From Eubacteriaceae bacterium (GTDB lineage Bacteria; Bacillota; Clostridia; Eubacteriales; Eubacteriaceae), in assembly GCA_030156895.1 (NCBI GenBank), contig JASGLP010000013.1, positions 1 to 56,120 on the forward strand: a stretch of 56,120 nt of DNA, written 5' to 3'. The notes beneath the pieces were generated by a model. It had not been told where the DNA came from. It did no database searches and was given only the letters and a program-made list of their open reading frames with translations. This document shows, piece after piece, positions 8,334 to 16,817 of the stretch. Position 1 is the first letter of the stretch. Each line of letters begins with the position of its first letter. A program made the position numbers and the translations under genes.

Positions 8334-8801
8334 ATGAAAATCGTTGAAAAAATCAAGGAGAAAAACGGCTACAGCATCTATGAATTGCTGGTGGTACTGG
8401 TGATTATGGTGAGTGTGCTGATTTTTTTTACGGCTGGGGGCAGTCGCCTGCAAAAGGAAATTGAAAAACGCGCCTTTAATCAGGACTGTGAGACGGTTTA
8501 TTACTTGATTCTTGACTTGCAAAATGATGCAATGATGGATAATGCCCGCAGAAAGGTAAGTTTTTTCTCCGGTTATGTAGATGTTATTTATAGTAAAGAT
8601 AATGTTCCTTATAACTGGCAAGTTCAAACCGACCACATTAGCTACTCCGGGAATTTTTATGGTGGTAATGCCCTGACTCTATATCCGGCGGGCACTGTTT
8701 CGCGTGGGGGCAGAATCATCATGACTAATCCCCAATACCCTGAACTTTCCCGAACCATCACTGTGCAGGTGGCCAATGGAAGGATATATATTGATGAGTA
8801 A
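8334..8801 (+). CDS. Prepilin-like protein (GspH/FimT type)
   Basis: A 155-residue protein. The prepilin leader ends NG, followed by YSIYELLVVLVIMVSVLIFF with glutamate at mature position 5. The remainder is predicted beta-rich and polar, as in GspH/FimT minor pseudopilins. It starts 9 bp after the previous gene, and its stop overlaps the next start. Probably a minor filament component; the exact subtype is uncertain. Confidence 0.8.
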   Translation: MKIVEKIKEKNGYSIYELLVVLVIMVSVLIFFTAGGSRLQKEIEKRAFNQDCETVYYLILDLQNDAMMDNARRKVSFFSGYVDVIYSKDNVPYNWQVQTDHISYSGNFYGGNALTLYPAGTVSRGGRIIMTNPQYPELSRTITVQVANGRIYIDE

Positions 8802-9162
8802 GAAGTTATTCTCGCAAAATGGATACACCTTAATCGAAGGGATTGTGGCAATTGCCCTGCTCTCGGTTGGGATGGTGCTGGTCTTTTCATTTTTAGGTCT
8901 CTTGCTGCAGGCACAATTTCGTTCATCAATTGTTTTGGAAGAAGCTTTGGCGGTTAACAGCCTTTGCGATGAATTAAAATATGAACTGGGTGGACAGGCA
9001 CTGCCATCCGAGGAAAAAATCAGTCATTTTCTGCAAGCCCATTATCCGCAGTATCAATTGGTCAGTATCAGAGCAGCAGGGGCAAACAATTACTGGATCA
9101 TAGAAATAAAAGATCTGCGAATGCCAGAAAATCATTTCTTTTTCAATTATTATGGGGTGTGA
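8794..9162 (+). CDS. Prepilin-like protein (minor pilin, PilV/GspI type)
   Basis: A 122-residue protein with leader MSKKLFSQNG followed by YTLIEGIVAIALLSVGMVLVF; glutamate is at mature position 5. The TLIEGIVAIALLSVG pattern is typical of GspI/PilV-type minor pilins. I prefer the ATG at 8794, which overlaps the upstream stop (ATGAGTAA) and has AAGGA upstream, over an in-frame ATG at 8776. It lies in the tightly packed pilin operon. Confidence 0.78.
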   Translation: MSKKLFSQNGYTLIEGIVAIALLSVGMVLVFSFLGLLLQAQFRSSIVLEEALAVNSLCDELKYELGGQALPSEEKISHFLQAHYPQYQLVSIRAAGANNYWIIEIKDLRMPENHFFFNYYGV

Positions 9163-9163
9163 T

Positions 9164-9664
9164 ATGAAATTTAGCCAAAAAGGGAGCACCTTAATCGAAG
9201 TGATTTTAGCCCTGCTGCTGATTGGGCTTGTGTTTACGGTCATATTGCCGGGATTTTATTTAACCTATCATCTGGAAAATACGAGCTTGGTCAATCGTCG
9301 AACCGCTGCAGTTGAACGGATGATGACCCTTTATTTTAAAAAGCAAATTTATGAGACGGACGTGATTTATAGGCGGGGATCACTTATTTATCTAAGAGAT
9401 CTTGAAACGGCAAACTACTATGACCGTTATAATCTTGGTAGCCAAATGGTGATGCGCTATAAATACGTCCTGACATCTGATGGGAATCTGGTCTCGATTG
9501 GCTCGGGCAGCACGAGTCAGTTTGAAACCGGCTTTCAGACTTTTTCGATTGGTGTATGTCCGGAGGATGAGCGGTTTTTAATCATTACTTATCAATTACT
9601 GGATGAGGATAAAGGACATGAAATTTATATTGAGCATGGTAAAGAAATTAAAAGCCTCCCTTAG
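9164..9664 (+). CDS. Prepilin-like protein (minor pilin, PilW/GspJ type)
   Basis: A 166-residue protein with a short leader (MKFSQKG) and STLIEVILALLLIGLVFTVILPGF; glutamate is at mature position 5. Its larger beta-rich body and its place after a GspI-like protein suggest a GspJ/PilW-type minor pilin. The ATG at 9164, one base after the preceding stop, is preferred over ATG 9152. Its end overlaps the start of the next gene by about 47 bp. Confidence 0.75.
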   Translation: MKFSQKGSTLIEVILALLLIGLVFTVILPGFYLTYHLENTSLVNRRTAAVERMMTLYFKKQIYETDVIYRRGSLIYLRDLETANYYDRYNLGSQMVMRYKYVLTSDGNLVSIGSGSTSQFETGFQTFSIGVCPEDERFLIITYQLLDEDKGHEIYIEHGKEIKSLP

Positions 9665-10055
9665 GCAAACAAAAGGTTACGCCCTGCCGCTGGTACTGGT
9701 ATTGCTGGCGCTAATTATAACGGCGGCTTCTTTTTTGCTGGCCAAACAGATGAATGAGTTTAGCATGAATAAAAAAAGCAAAGACTACGAAATCTGTCTT
9801 TTAACAGCGAAAAATGCCATGGAAATAGTCAAAGCGGAAATTGAAGCCGGTAACACGGCCCCAATGGCGGTGGATCAGATGGATGCCAACGGGGGCAGCT
9901 ATTCTTTTCAGATAAGTCAAACGGCTGCTGATCGTTTTGATGGCCTAATAAATAGTAGCTATGCTGATTATCAAAAGACCTTTATCATTTGTATCTGGAC
10001 AGCCGGAGAAGGGTCCTGTGATATAAAAGATTTTTACTGGAAGATGGAGATTTAG
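9618..10055 (+). CDS. PilX-like minor pilin or pilus-associated membrane protein
   Basis: A 145-residue protein with one N-terminal membrane helix (YALPLVLVLLALIITAASFLLA) after a basic leader. The TKG-YALPLVLVLLALI sequence resembles a PilX/GspK-type prepilin in which the position-5 glutamate is replaced (leucine here). GspK-type tip proteins commonly lack this glutamate. The start at 9618 is favoured by GAGG nine bases upstream; ATG at 9639 is possible. It precedes the pilM-like gene directly. Confidence 0.6.
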   Translation: MKFILSMVKKLKASLRQTKGYALPLVLVLLALIITAASFLLAKQMNEFSMNKKSKDYEICLLTAKNAMEIVKAEIEAGNTAPMAVDQMDANGGSYSFQISQTAADRFDGLINSSYADYQKTFIICIWTAGEGSCDIKDFYWKMEI

Positions 10056-10979
10056 ATGCCTTTTAAAGAAAATCATATTTGGGTAGCGGATATCGGGGAA
10101 GCGTCCGTAAAAATCATTCAAGCGAAAAGAAAATCAGATGACACATTGGAAATTGTCAGAACTTTTCGAAAAAAAAGTCTGACTAAAGACGCTTTTTTTT
10201 CAGCTCCCAGGAAAGAAGACTTTGAGGTCTTGGCGGACTGTCTGACAGATTACCGACGGGGCGATCAAATCACAATTTTATTAAAAGATCCGGCAGTGAT
10301 CATTGAACCCTTTATGATCAAAGCAGTTTCTGAACAGAGCCTTGAAGACATTGTTTATTGGAAAATGAAAAAACTGTCGGCTGAAACTCAGAAAAAATGG
10401 CATTATGATTATGTGGCTGGTCAACGGTTGGAAGTTTTTGAGCAGCTGGGTCTGGAAGAAAGACATTTTGACGTGGTTGGCATTTATGCTGAAAAGGAGT
10501 TAATTAAGACTTGTCAGAAACTCTTTAAAGCCGGCGATTATAGAGTGACAAAAATTATTCCGCAATTTCTTGGTCTGGGGAAAATACTTGAAAAGCAGGG
10601 TATCAAAAACGCTCTACTTGTGGATCTTGGTTCGTCCCAGGTCACCATATATCAGTATTACGAAGGGGTTTTAAGACATCAGGCGAAATTAGCTATCGAT
10701 CCAAGCCGGTCTCATGAGGAAAATCTTGCCAATATTTCAAACAGCATTGAGAATCAGATTCGTCTTTATCAGGATAAGCGGGAACGGGAAAGAAGCCAGC
10801 TTTATCTGATTGGCGGGGGCGCTTTAAATCCAGGGGTTCGGAATTATTTTATGGATCATGAAAAATGGGAGCTGGCTGATCTTTGTCAACTGATTAAAGA
10901 GGATCTGTGGAATCATCAGGATCTGGCTCAGGAATCGGTCAGTTTATTTTTTACGGCCATGGCCGGCTTGCTGGTCTGA
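10056..10979 (+). CDS. pilM: PilM-like pilus assembly ATPase-fold protein
   Basis: A 307-residue protein of the actin/FtsA-like PilM group. Motifs include WVADIGEASVKIIQ near the start, LLVDLGSSQVTIYQY in the middle and YLIGGGALNPGV near the end, matching the phosphate and adenosine loops of the fold. In type IV pili PilM is a cytoplasmic ring component that binds the N-terminus of PilN. Its order here before PilN- and PilO-like genes is the standard pilMNO order. It starts immediately after the previous stop. It is somewhat shorter than typical PilM proteins (about 350 residues). Confidence 0.78.
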   Translation: MPFKENHIWVADIGEASVKIIQAKRKSDDTLEIVRTFRKKSLTKDAFFSAPRKEDFEVLADCLTDYRRGDQITILLKDPAVIIEPFMIKAVSEQSLEDIVYWKMKKLSAETQKKWHYDYVAGQRLEVFEQLGLEERHFDVVGIYAEKELIKTCQKLFKAGDYRVTKIIPQFLGLGKILEKQGIKNALLVDLGSSQVTIYQYYEGVLRHQAKLAIDPSRSHEENLANISNSIENQIRLYQDKRERERSQLYLIGGGALNPGVRNYFMDHEKWELADLCQLIKEDLWNHQDLAQESVSLFFTAMAGLLV

Positions 10980-11005
10980 TAATAGTTTGGTGTCAGGAGT
11001 GAGAT

Positions 11006-11575
11006 TTGAAAAAGGATATCAATTTACTGTATAGTCGTGAAGACACTTATAAGCGAGAAAAATGGAAAATTCGAATGACCAAATATCTGCCCGGAATTTG
11101 TGCTGTTTTGGTGCTGCTTGTGGCTTTTGTTGTTTTTAAAATGGTTAATCTGACAGATCAAAGAAAAATTGATGAATTGGATTTAAAGCTGCAGGAAACC
11201 GGGGAGATGGCGGTTGTTTTCGAAAACCTGGAACATCAGCAAAAAAGAATGACCTTTTATGAAAGCTTATTGAATGAACTTGACGACAAGGGGTCTTCGG
11301 TTACTGAAGCAGTTTCGAGCGTATACAGTTTATTGCCGGCAGAAACAAAGCTCATTCAGGTGGATGTCAATGATCAGCTTCTTAAAATAACCGGTCAAAC
11401 GCTAAATGAGGATGATATCGTCGGATACGCCAGTCGGCTCAGTGAGGGAAAAAACCTTTCGCAGGGTCAAATCCTGAGCGTAAAACGGATTGAGAACAAT
11501 GATCATAAGGCTTTGTGGGAGTTTGCGATAATGTTTATGATTGGGCAAGACGAGGGGGAGACTGCTGTTGAATAA
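11006..11575 (+). CDS. pilN: PilN-like pilus assembly protein
   Basis: A 189-residue bitopic membrane protein. MKKDINLLYSRED at the N-terminus resembles the PilN motif (INLLP) that docks onto PilM. A membrane helix follows (YLPGICAVLVLLVAFVVFKMV, about residues 28-48), then a coiled coil and a small ferredoxin-like domain. The start is TTG at 11006, preceded by AGGAGTGAG. It overlaps the PilO-like gene by 8 bp. Confidence 0.75.
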   Translation: MKKDINLLYSREDTYKREKWKIRMTKYLPGICAVLVLLVAFVVFKMVNLTDQRKIDELDLKLQETGEMAVVFENLEHQQKRMTFYESLLNELDDKGSSVTEAVSSVYSLLPAETKLIQVDVNDQLLKITGQTLNEDDIVGYASRLSEGKNLSQGQILSVKRIENNDHKALWEFAIMFMIGQDEGETAVE

Positions 11576-12149
11576 GTTACTTTTATCTGGATCTATAAAA
11601 AAATGGCTGCTGTTGGGAATGGTCTTTATTTTATTAGCTTTTATCCTGATTTATCCACAAATTCAGGAGATGAAGGGCAATCAGATTTTAAAGGAGAATA
11701 AAGAACGCATTCTTGCGGCTTATCAGGGGGGCATTTCAGAAGAAGAATATCTGGAACAATTGAATGCGCTCAATTTAGAGCTGGGCGTTTTTAATGAGTG
11801 GATTCCGGTGGGAGAAAAGCAAACGCTTTACTATGAAAGTATACGTCAGGCTGTCGAAAATACTGGGGTCAGTCTTTTATCTGTCCACTTTGGTGAGGCG
11901 ACAGCATTAACAGAAAAAGACTTCAGCGACCCAGCGATCAGCCTGACTGATCCCGATGGCAGATCATTATTTGCCTTACCCTTGGATTTAACGATTGCCG
12001 GTAGTGAATCGAGTATTTTAGCGTTAATTGCGGCAATGGAAAATGGCAGCCCTTATTTAAAAATTCAAACATTTAGCCTGGAGGAAACACAAAACAACCA
12101 TCTTGCCCAAATTGGCGCCAAGGGATATTTTTTTGCGGACGGATTTTAG
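11568..12149 (+). CDS. PilO-like pilus assembly protein
   Basis: A 193-residue bitopic membrane protein with a helix near the N-terminus (WLLLGMVFILLAFILIYP), a coiled-coil stretch and a small C-terminal domain. Size and position after pilM and pilN fit PilO, but sequence conservation in this family is low. I prefer TTG at 11568, eight bases after GAGGGGGAG, over TTG 11541. It overlaps the end of the convergent MarR-like gene by 4 bp with no terminator between them. Confidence 0.6.
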   Translation: MNKLLLSGSIKKWLLLGMVFILLAFILIYPQIQEMKGNQILKENKERILAAYQGGISEEEYLEQLNALNLELGVFNEWIPVGEKQTLYYESIRQAVENTGVSLLSVHFGEATALTEKDFSDPAISLTDPDGRSLFALPLDLTIAGSESSILALIAAMENGSPYLKIQTFSLEETQNNHLAQIGAKGYFFADGF

Positions 12150-12796
12150 GATTGAGCAGGCAGGCCTTTTGCAATTTCGTCTAATTGTTTTGAAATGGCC
12201 TTTAAGAAAGTAAGCAGTTTGTCCGAATCTTCATCCTTTAGTGTTTCAAAAGCATTGGATAAGGGTTTGAATAAATCCAGTTGCAGGTATTGTTCGAAAG
12301 CAGCTTGCCCATCTTCTGAAAGAAAGAACTGAACCTGTCGGATATTAGTCGGTGATGGTTTCTTATTGAGCAGCGATTTTTCCAGCATTTTTCCAGTACA
12401 TTTAGACACGGCGCTTTTGGAGATATCCAGTTCGATAGACAGCTGTGTCAGATTGATCCCAGGGGTCTGACCGATTATTTCCAGCGTTTTTAATTCCGAG
12501 GGAAAAAGGGAAATGGTTTGATCACCGGCCTTAAAATCAAGCGGCGCAGTTATGATGTTCTGGTAAATTTCAGCATTGACTTTCATCAGGCTCAGCACGT
12601 CATCGATTGTTTTTGCTGGCAGGGCTTTCGTACTGGTGGTTTTTTCGGTGCTGACAGAATCGTCTTCGGAAGCGGCCATGGGGGCTGGTTCAGGTTTTTT
12701 GGCAGACTCATTTTTTTTCTCGGACTGAGCCTTTTTCTTCTTTAGTTCTTTATCAACGGATTTTTTTTCTTTTTTCTCTTTTTTTTCTTTTTTCAT
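12146..12796 (-). CDS. MarR-like winged-helix regulator with lysine-rich N-terminal tail
   Basis: A 216-residue protein in two parts. Residues 1 to about 65 are low-complexity: first very lysine/glutamate-rich (KKEKKEKKEKK and KELKKKKAQSEKK), then Ser/Thr/Pro-rich. Residues about 70-210 form a MarR-type domain: LFPSELKTLEIIGQTPGINL, the recognition helix region LDISKSAVSKCTGKMLEKSL, then the wing and a C-terminal dimer helix. The N-terminal tail is not part of the usual MarR fold and may add non-specific DNA binding. The ATG at 12796 is preferred because AAAGGGG lies 9 bases upstream. The gene is divergent from the nucleoside transporter operon; its targets are unknown. Confidence 0.7.
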   Translation of the reverse strand: MKKEKKEKKEKKSVDKELKKKKAQSEKKNESAKKPEPAPMAASEDDSVSTEKTTSTKALPAKTIDDVLSLMKVNAEIYQNIITAPLDFKAGDQTISLFPSELKTLEIIGQTPGINLTQLSIELDISKSAVSKCTGKMLEKSLLNKKPSPTNIRQVQFFLSEDGQAAFEQYLQLDLFKPLSNAFETLKDEDSDKLLTFLKAISKQLDEIAKGLPAQS

Positions 12797-12846
12797 GTGT
12801 AGCACCCCTTTCTTGATTCAGTAATGATTTTTTAATGATCCAGCTT

Positions 12847-12887
12847 ACGCCTTCTTTGGAGCCTGCAATGATGGCAACAGAAGGCGT
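12847..12887. other. Inverted repeat between divergent genes
   Basis: ACGCCTTCT (12847-12855) and AGAAGGCGT (12879-12887) form a 9-bp stem with a 23-nt loop, itself bracketed by AGCTT and AAAGCT. It lies between the MarR-like gene and the nucleoside transporter promoter. It could be an operator or an RNA structure in the MarR leader. It does not match the purine riboswitch core. Confidence 0.3.
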
Positions 12888-12985
12888 TTGCAAAAGCTTT
12901 AAACAGATATAAACAATCATATCTAATTAAAGGATTAAAATCAAGAGAAATCAAGTATTAAAGTAGCGGATTCATGCATAAAAGA

Positions 12986-13014
12986 TTGATTTTTTGCCGC
13001 TTTTTCGATAAAAT
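12986..13014 (+). promoter_or_regulatory. Sigma-A-type promoter for the nucleoside transporter operon
   Basis: TTGATT (12986-12991) and TAAAAT (13009-13014) are 17 bp apart, about 55 bp before the start codon of the BMP lipoprotein gene. Each hexamer differs from consensus at one or two positions. Confidence 0.5.
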
Positions 13015-13068
13015 AACAGGGTAAACAGCAAATATCCAATAATGCTGTTAAATTTAAGGAGGATGGAA

Positions 13069-14163
13069 ATGAAAAGGAAATTAGGGATTTTGTTGCTGGT
13101 CATGGTCATGGTGGTTGGAACACTGGCAGGCTGTGCCTCAAGCGGCAGTTCTGAAGAGAGCGAAACGGTTATTGCCGGCTTTCTTTATGTTGGTCCAGCT
13201 GATGATGGTGGTTGGTCTCAGGTTCATGATCAGGGACGAGCTAAAATGGTGGAATACTTTGGCGGCTCAGTAGAAACGATTGTTAAAGAAAATGTCGCGG
13301 AAGAGAAAAGTGAAGTAATCTCAAGTATCAGAGATATGGTTGATCAGGGTGCGACAATCATTTTTGGAACCAGCTATGGTTTTATGGAAGGGATGGCCGA
13401 AGCGGCTGAAGAATTCCCGGATGTAAAATTTGAACATTGTTCAGGTTATATGACTGCTGACAATATGGCAACTTATTTTGGTAAAATTGAAGAACCCCGT
13501 TATTTATCTGGGATTGTTGCCGGTATGACAACAAGAACTAATAAAATTGCTTATGTGGCAGCCATGCCGATTCCGGAAGTTATCCGTGGCATCAATGCCT
13601 TTGCCCTGGGTGTTAAATCGGTCAATCCCAATGCTCAGGTAATGGTTTCATGGACCAACACCTGGTATGATCCAACAGCAGAAAAAGCTGCAGCTGAAGC
13701 CTTGATCCAACAGGGATGCGATGTCACTGCTCAGCATCAGGATTCAACAGCAACTATGGAAGCGGCTAAAGAAGCTGGTATCTATTCGGTTGGTTACGAT
13801 TTAAGTGCCGCTGAAACCATGCCGGAAGTATATTTGACCGCGCCACTTTGGGATTTCAGTGGATACTATATTGATCGTGTGCAGGCAGTAATTGATGGCA
13901 CATGGGAAACTGGCCAGTACTGGGGTAACATGAATGATGGTATTGTCTATCTGGATGATATGACCTCACTGGTATCAGGGGCAGCAGTATCTTCAGTTGA
14001 AACAGCAGAAGCCGCAATCAAGTCAGGCAGTCTGGTGATTTTTGCCGGTGAGATAAAAGATCAGACCGGAACCGTTAGAGTTCAGACAGGATCGGCCATG
14101 ACTGACGAAGCACTGCTCAGTATGGACTGGTTTGTTGATAATGTAGTGGGAACTTTAGAATAG
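13069..14163 (+). CDS. BMP-family substrate-binding lipoprotein (nucleoside ABC importer)
   Basis: A 364-residue lipoprotein. The signal peptide ends in the lipobox TLAGC with cysteine at residue 22. The mature part begins FLYVGPADDGGWSQVHDQGR and contains GTSYGFMEGMAEAA and FEHCSGY, characteristic of the BMP/PnrA (Med) family that binds purine and other nucleosides outside the membrane. The start at 13069 has AAGGAGG six bases upstream. An ATPase and two permeases follow, making a complete importer of the NupA/RnsB type. The exact nucleoside cannot be told from sequence. Confidence 0.9.
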   Translation: MKRKLGILLLVMVMVVGTLAGCASSGSSEESETVIAGFLYVGPADDGGWSQVHDQGRAKMVEYFGGSVETIVKENVAEEKSEVISSIRDMVDQGATIIFGTSYGFMEGMAEAAEEFPDVKFEHCSGYMTADNMATYFGKIEEPRYLSGIVAGMTTRTNKIAYVAAMPIPEVIRGINAFALGVKSVNPNAQVMVSWTNTWYDPTAEKAAAEALIQQGCDVTAQHQDSTATMEAAKEAGIYSVGYDLSAAETMPEVYLTAPLWDFSGYYIDRVQAVIDGTWETGQYWGNMNDGIVYLDDMTSLVSGAAVSSVETAEAAIKSGSLVIFAGEIKDQTGTVRVQTGSAMTDEALLSMDWFVDNVVGTLE

Positions 14164-14179
14164 CCCATTGACACATAAA

Positions 14180-14213
14180 CGGACAGAGTCGCAGGACTCT
14201 GTCCGCTGTTTTG
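14180..14213 (+). terminator. Hairpin between the binding protein and ATPase genes
   Basis: CGGACAGAGTC and GACTCTGTCCG form an 11-bp perfect stem with a GCAG loop, followed by CTGTTTTGTT. It lies 16 bp after the lipoprotein stop and 25 bp before the ATPase start. Such intercistronic hairpins often lower transporter gene expression relative to the binding protein. Confidence 0.7.
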
Positions 14214-14229
14214 TTAAGTAGGAGAAAAA

Positions 14230-15768
14230 ATGAACAACGAGTATGTGGTAAGGATGAAAAACATCACAAAATCATTCGGGCAGGTCAAAGCCCTGGATCA
14301 TGTGGAATTTTCACTGAAAAAAGGCGAAGTTCATGCTATTCTCGGCGAGAATGGTGCGGGCAAAAGCTCCCTGATGAATGTGCTGTCAGGGATTTATATG
14401 CCTGACAGCGGCAGCATTGAAATAAAAGGGGAAACAGTCAGAATACCCTCACCTAAAAGCGCTTTAAGCCTGGGGATCGGGATGCTGCCCCAGCATTACA
14501 AGCTGGTAGATGTATTTACGGCGCTAGAAAATGTTGCGGCCGGCAGTCAGAAAATTACGCCTTTGATCAATCGTAAGAAGATTTTAGATGATATGGGGGA
14601 ATTGAATAAAAGTTTTGGGATGGATATCGACCTGAATAAACGGGTCAGTGAAATGTCAGTGGCCGAGAAACAAAGCCTGGAGATCTTTAAGGTTCTCTAT
14701 CGGGGAGCCGATATTCTGATTCTGGACGAGCCTACTGCGGTATTGACACCGCAGGAAATCGACAATCTTTTCTGCATTATTAAAAAAATGGTCAGTAATG
14801 GTTGTTCTGTCATTATTATTACTCATAAACTGGAAGAGGTCATGACCATCAGCGACCGCATTACCATTATGCGAAAGGGACAAACGGTTGAGACGGTCAA
14901 TAAAGACGAAACAGATGCTCAGGAATTAGCCGGCTTGATGGTTGGTGATGTGATGGAACTGGATATACCCTTTGCGGTGGTGGAGCGCGGCAAAAAAAGC
15001 CTGGAAGTAAAGGATATAACCGCCTATGACCGCAATAAAGTGGCAGTTCTTAATCACGTCAGTTTTGATATTTATGAAGGTGAAATTTTAGGTGTCGCCG
15101 GCATTGCCGGCAGCGGACAAAAGGAACTTTGTGAGGGCATTGCCGGTCTGTATACATTAAAGTCAGGTCAAATTCTGTTTAATGGCGAGAATATTCTCGG
15201 TAAAAATCCGGAGGCCATTCACGATCTGGGCATCAGTTTAAGTTTTGTGCCCGAGGATCGTCTGGGAATGGGTCTGGTCTCTTCCATGGATATTATCGAT
15301 AACGTCCTCTTAAAAGACTATCGCAGCACCAAAGGCTTGACAATTTCTAAAACCAGGTCGCGGGAAAAGGCGGAAAAACTGGTGGAGAAACTGAATGTGG
15401 TCACGCCAGCCATTGAAAACCATGCAGTCAGCCTCTTATCTGGCGGTAATATTCAAAAGGTACTGCTGGGACGAGAAATTCAGTTAAACCCCAAGCTGTT
15501 AATTACGGCTTATGCCACCAGGGGATTGGATGTCGGCTCATCGCAGATTATTTATGAGCTGTTAAATGATCAAAAAAGAAAATTAAAGCCAATTCTTTAT
15601 GTTGGAGAAGATCTGGATGTACTGATGAGTCTTTGTGATCGGATTCTGGTTCTTTGTGAAGGTCAGGTAACTGGGATAGTAAATCCTCGGGAAACGACAA
15701 AAGAAGCCATTGGTTTGCTGATGTCCGGTGTGAAAGAAGAAGGAGAGCGTTCATGTACCATATCATAA
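14230..15768 (+). CDS. Nucleoside ABC transporter, double ATP-binding protein
   Basis: A 512-residue protein with two nucleotide-binding domains, as in sugar and nucleoside importers (RbsA/NupA-like). The first has Walker A GENGAGKSS and Walker B ILILDEPTAVLTP with a diverged signature (VSEMSVAEKQ). The second has a degenerate P-loop (GIAGSGQKEL), a good signature (LLSGGNIQK) and ITAYATRGLDVG in place of a canonical Walker B. This asymmetry is usual for the family. The start is preceded by TAGGAG. It overlaps the first permease gene by 16 bp. Confidence 0.92.
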   Translation: MNNEYVVRMKNITKSFGQVKALDHVEFSLKKGEVHAILGENGAGKSSLMNVLSGIYMPDSGSIEIKGETVRIPSPKSALSLGIGMLPQHYKLVDVFTALENVAAGSQKITPLINRKKILDDMGELNKSFGMDIDLNKRVSEMSVAEKQSLEIFKVLYRGADILILDEPTAVLTPQEIDNLFCIIKKMVSNGCSVIIITHKLEEVMTISDRITIMRKGQTVETVNKDETDAQELAGLMVGDVMELDIPFAVVERGKKSLEVKDITAYDRNKVAVLNHVSFDIYEGEILGVAGIAGSGQKELCEGIAGLYTLKSGQILFNGENILGKNPEAIHDLGISLSFVPEDRLGMGLVSSMDIIDNVLLKDYRSTKGLTISKTRSREKAEKLVEKLNVVTPAIENHAVSLLSGGNIQKVLLGREIQLNPKLLITAYATRGLDVGSSQIIYELLNDQKRKLKPILYVGEDLDVLMSLCDRILVLCEGQVTGIVNPRETTKEAIGLLMSGVKEEGERSCTIS

Positions 15769-16817
15769 AAAGAGACGAACCGAGCCCGCGACAAAAACTG
15801 ATCATTCGCATTCTCTTCGTTTTGGCGGCTTTGGCCGTTTCTTCAATTTTTGTTGTTTTTGCCGATGCCAATCCTTTGCAGCTTTATATTGGGATAATCG
15901 ATGGCTGTTTTGGCAGCCTCTATCGATTTGCAGCAACCATCGAAAAAATGGTGCCCCTGATGATTTTGTCTTTTGGGGTTATGGTGGCTTTTAAAATGCG
16001 TTTTTGGAACATCGGTGCGGAAGGCCAGTTTCTGATGGGTGCTGCGGGTGCCGCGGCTGTTGTCAGATTTTTTCCGAACCTGCCGCTGCCAGCTATGCTT
16101 TTATTTACAGCACTTGCCGCTTTTGCAGCCGGCGCAATATGGCTTTTAATTCCAGCCTTTTTTAAAGCTCAGTTTGGCACCAATGAAACCTTGTTTACAC
16201 TGATGCTAAACTACATTGCCTTGGCTTTTGTGACGGCGCTCCAGTATGATTTCTGGAAAGATCCGGCCGCTAACGGCATGCCAAAGATCGCTAATTTTCC
16301 AGAAAACGCACAGTTACCCGCAAGCCATGGTTTTAATTTAAGTATTCTTTTTGCTATTTTGATTATTGTCGCCATGTATTATTTTATGAATCGCTCAAAA
16401 ATTGGTTTTGAAATCACCGTTTTGGGTGAAAGTGAAAATACCGCTCGCTATATTGGTATTAATGTTAAAAAAACAATTTTAACAGCGGCGGTTATCAGCG
16501 GTGGTTTGTGTGGCCTGGTGGGGATGATTCAGGCTACGGGTGTCAGCGGTACCTTAACCACAGAAATTACCGGTGGATTGGGTTTTACCGCTATCATTGT
16601 GGCCTGGTTATCGGGTCTTAAAGTACCCTATATTGTGATTAATTCTTTTGCTTTTGGGGTTCTTTTACAAGGCGCGTCCTATATTCAAACCGCTTTTCAA
16701 ATCCCCGGTTCGGTAGCAGAAATGATTCAGGGAACAATCCTTTTCTTTATTTTGGCCAGTGAATTTCTTATTCAGTACCGGGTTGTATCCGATCGGCACA
16801 AAGAGGAGGTGGCCTGA
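15753..16817 (+). CDS. Nucleoside ABC transporter permease 1
   Basis: A 354-residue multi-spanning membrane protein of the BPD_transp_2 (RbsC/NupB-like) type. Recognisable segments are FWNIGAEGQFLMGAAGAA, an EAA-like loop, and GFEITVLGESENTARYIGINVKK before the final helices. About nine to ten helices are visible. Its start overlaps the ATPase gene, with GGAGAG upstream, and its stop overlaps the next start (TGATG). It pairs with the following permease to form the channel. Confidence 0.9.
   Translation: MYHIIKRDEPSPRQKLIIRILFVLAALAVSSIFVVFADANPLQLYIGIIDGCFGSLYRFAATIEKMVPLMILSFGVMVAFKMRFWNIGAEGQFLMGAAGAAAVVRFFPNLPLPAMLLFTALAAFAAGAIWLLIPAFFKAQFGTNETLFTLMLNYIALAFVTALQYDFWKDPAANGMPKIANFPENAQLPASHGFNLSILFAILIIVAMYYFMNRSKIGFEITVLGESENTARYIGINVKKTILTAAVISGGLCGLVGMIQATGVSGTLTTEITGGLGFTAIIVAWLSGLKVPYIVINSFAFGVLLQGASYIQTAFQIPGSVAEMIQGTILFFILASEFLIQYRVVSDRHKEEVA

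Noticed and set aside
12806..13062. Purine riboswitch upstream of the nucleoside transporter
   Set aside because: The inverted repeat present does not contain the conserved purine riboswitch junction sequences.
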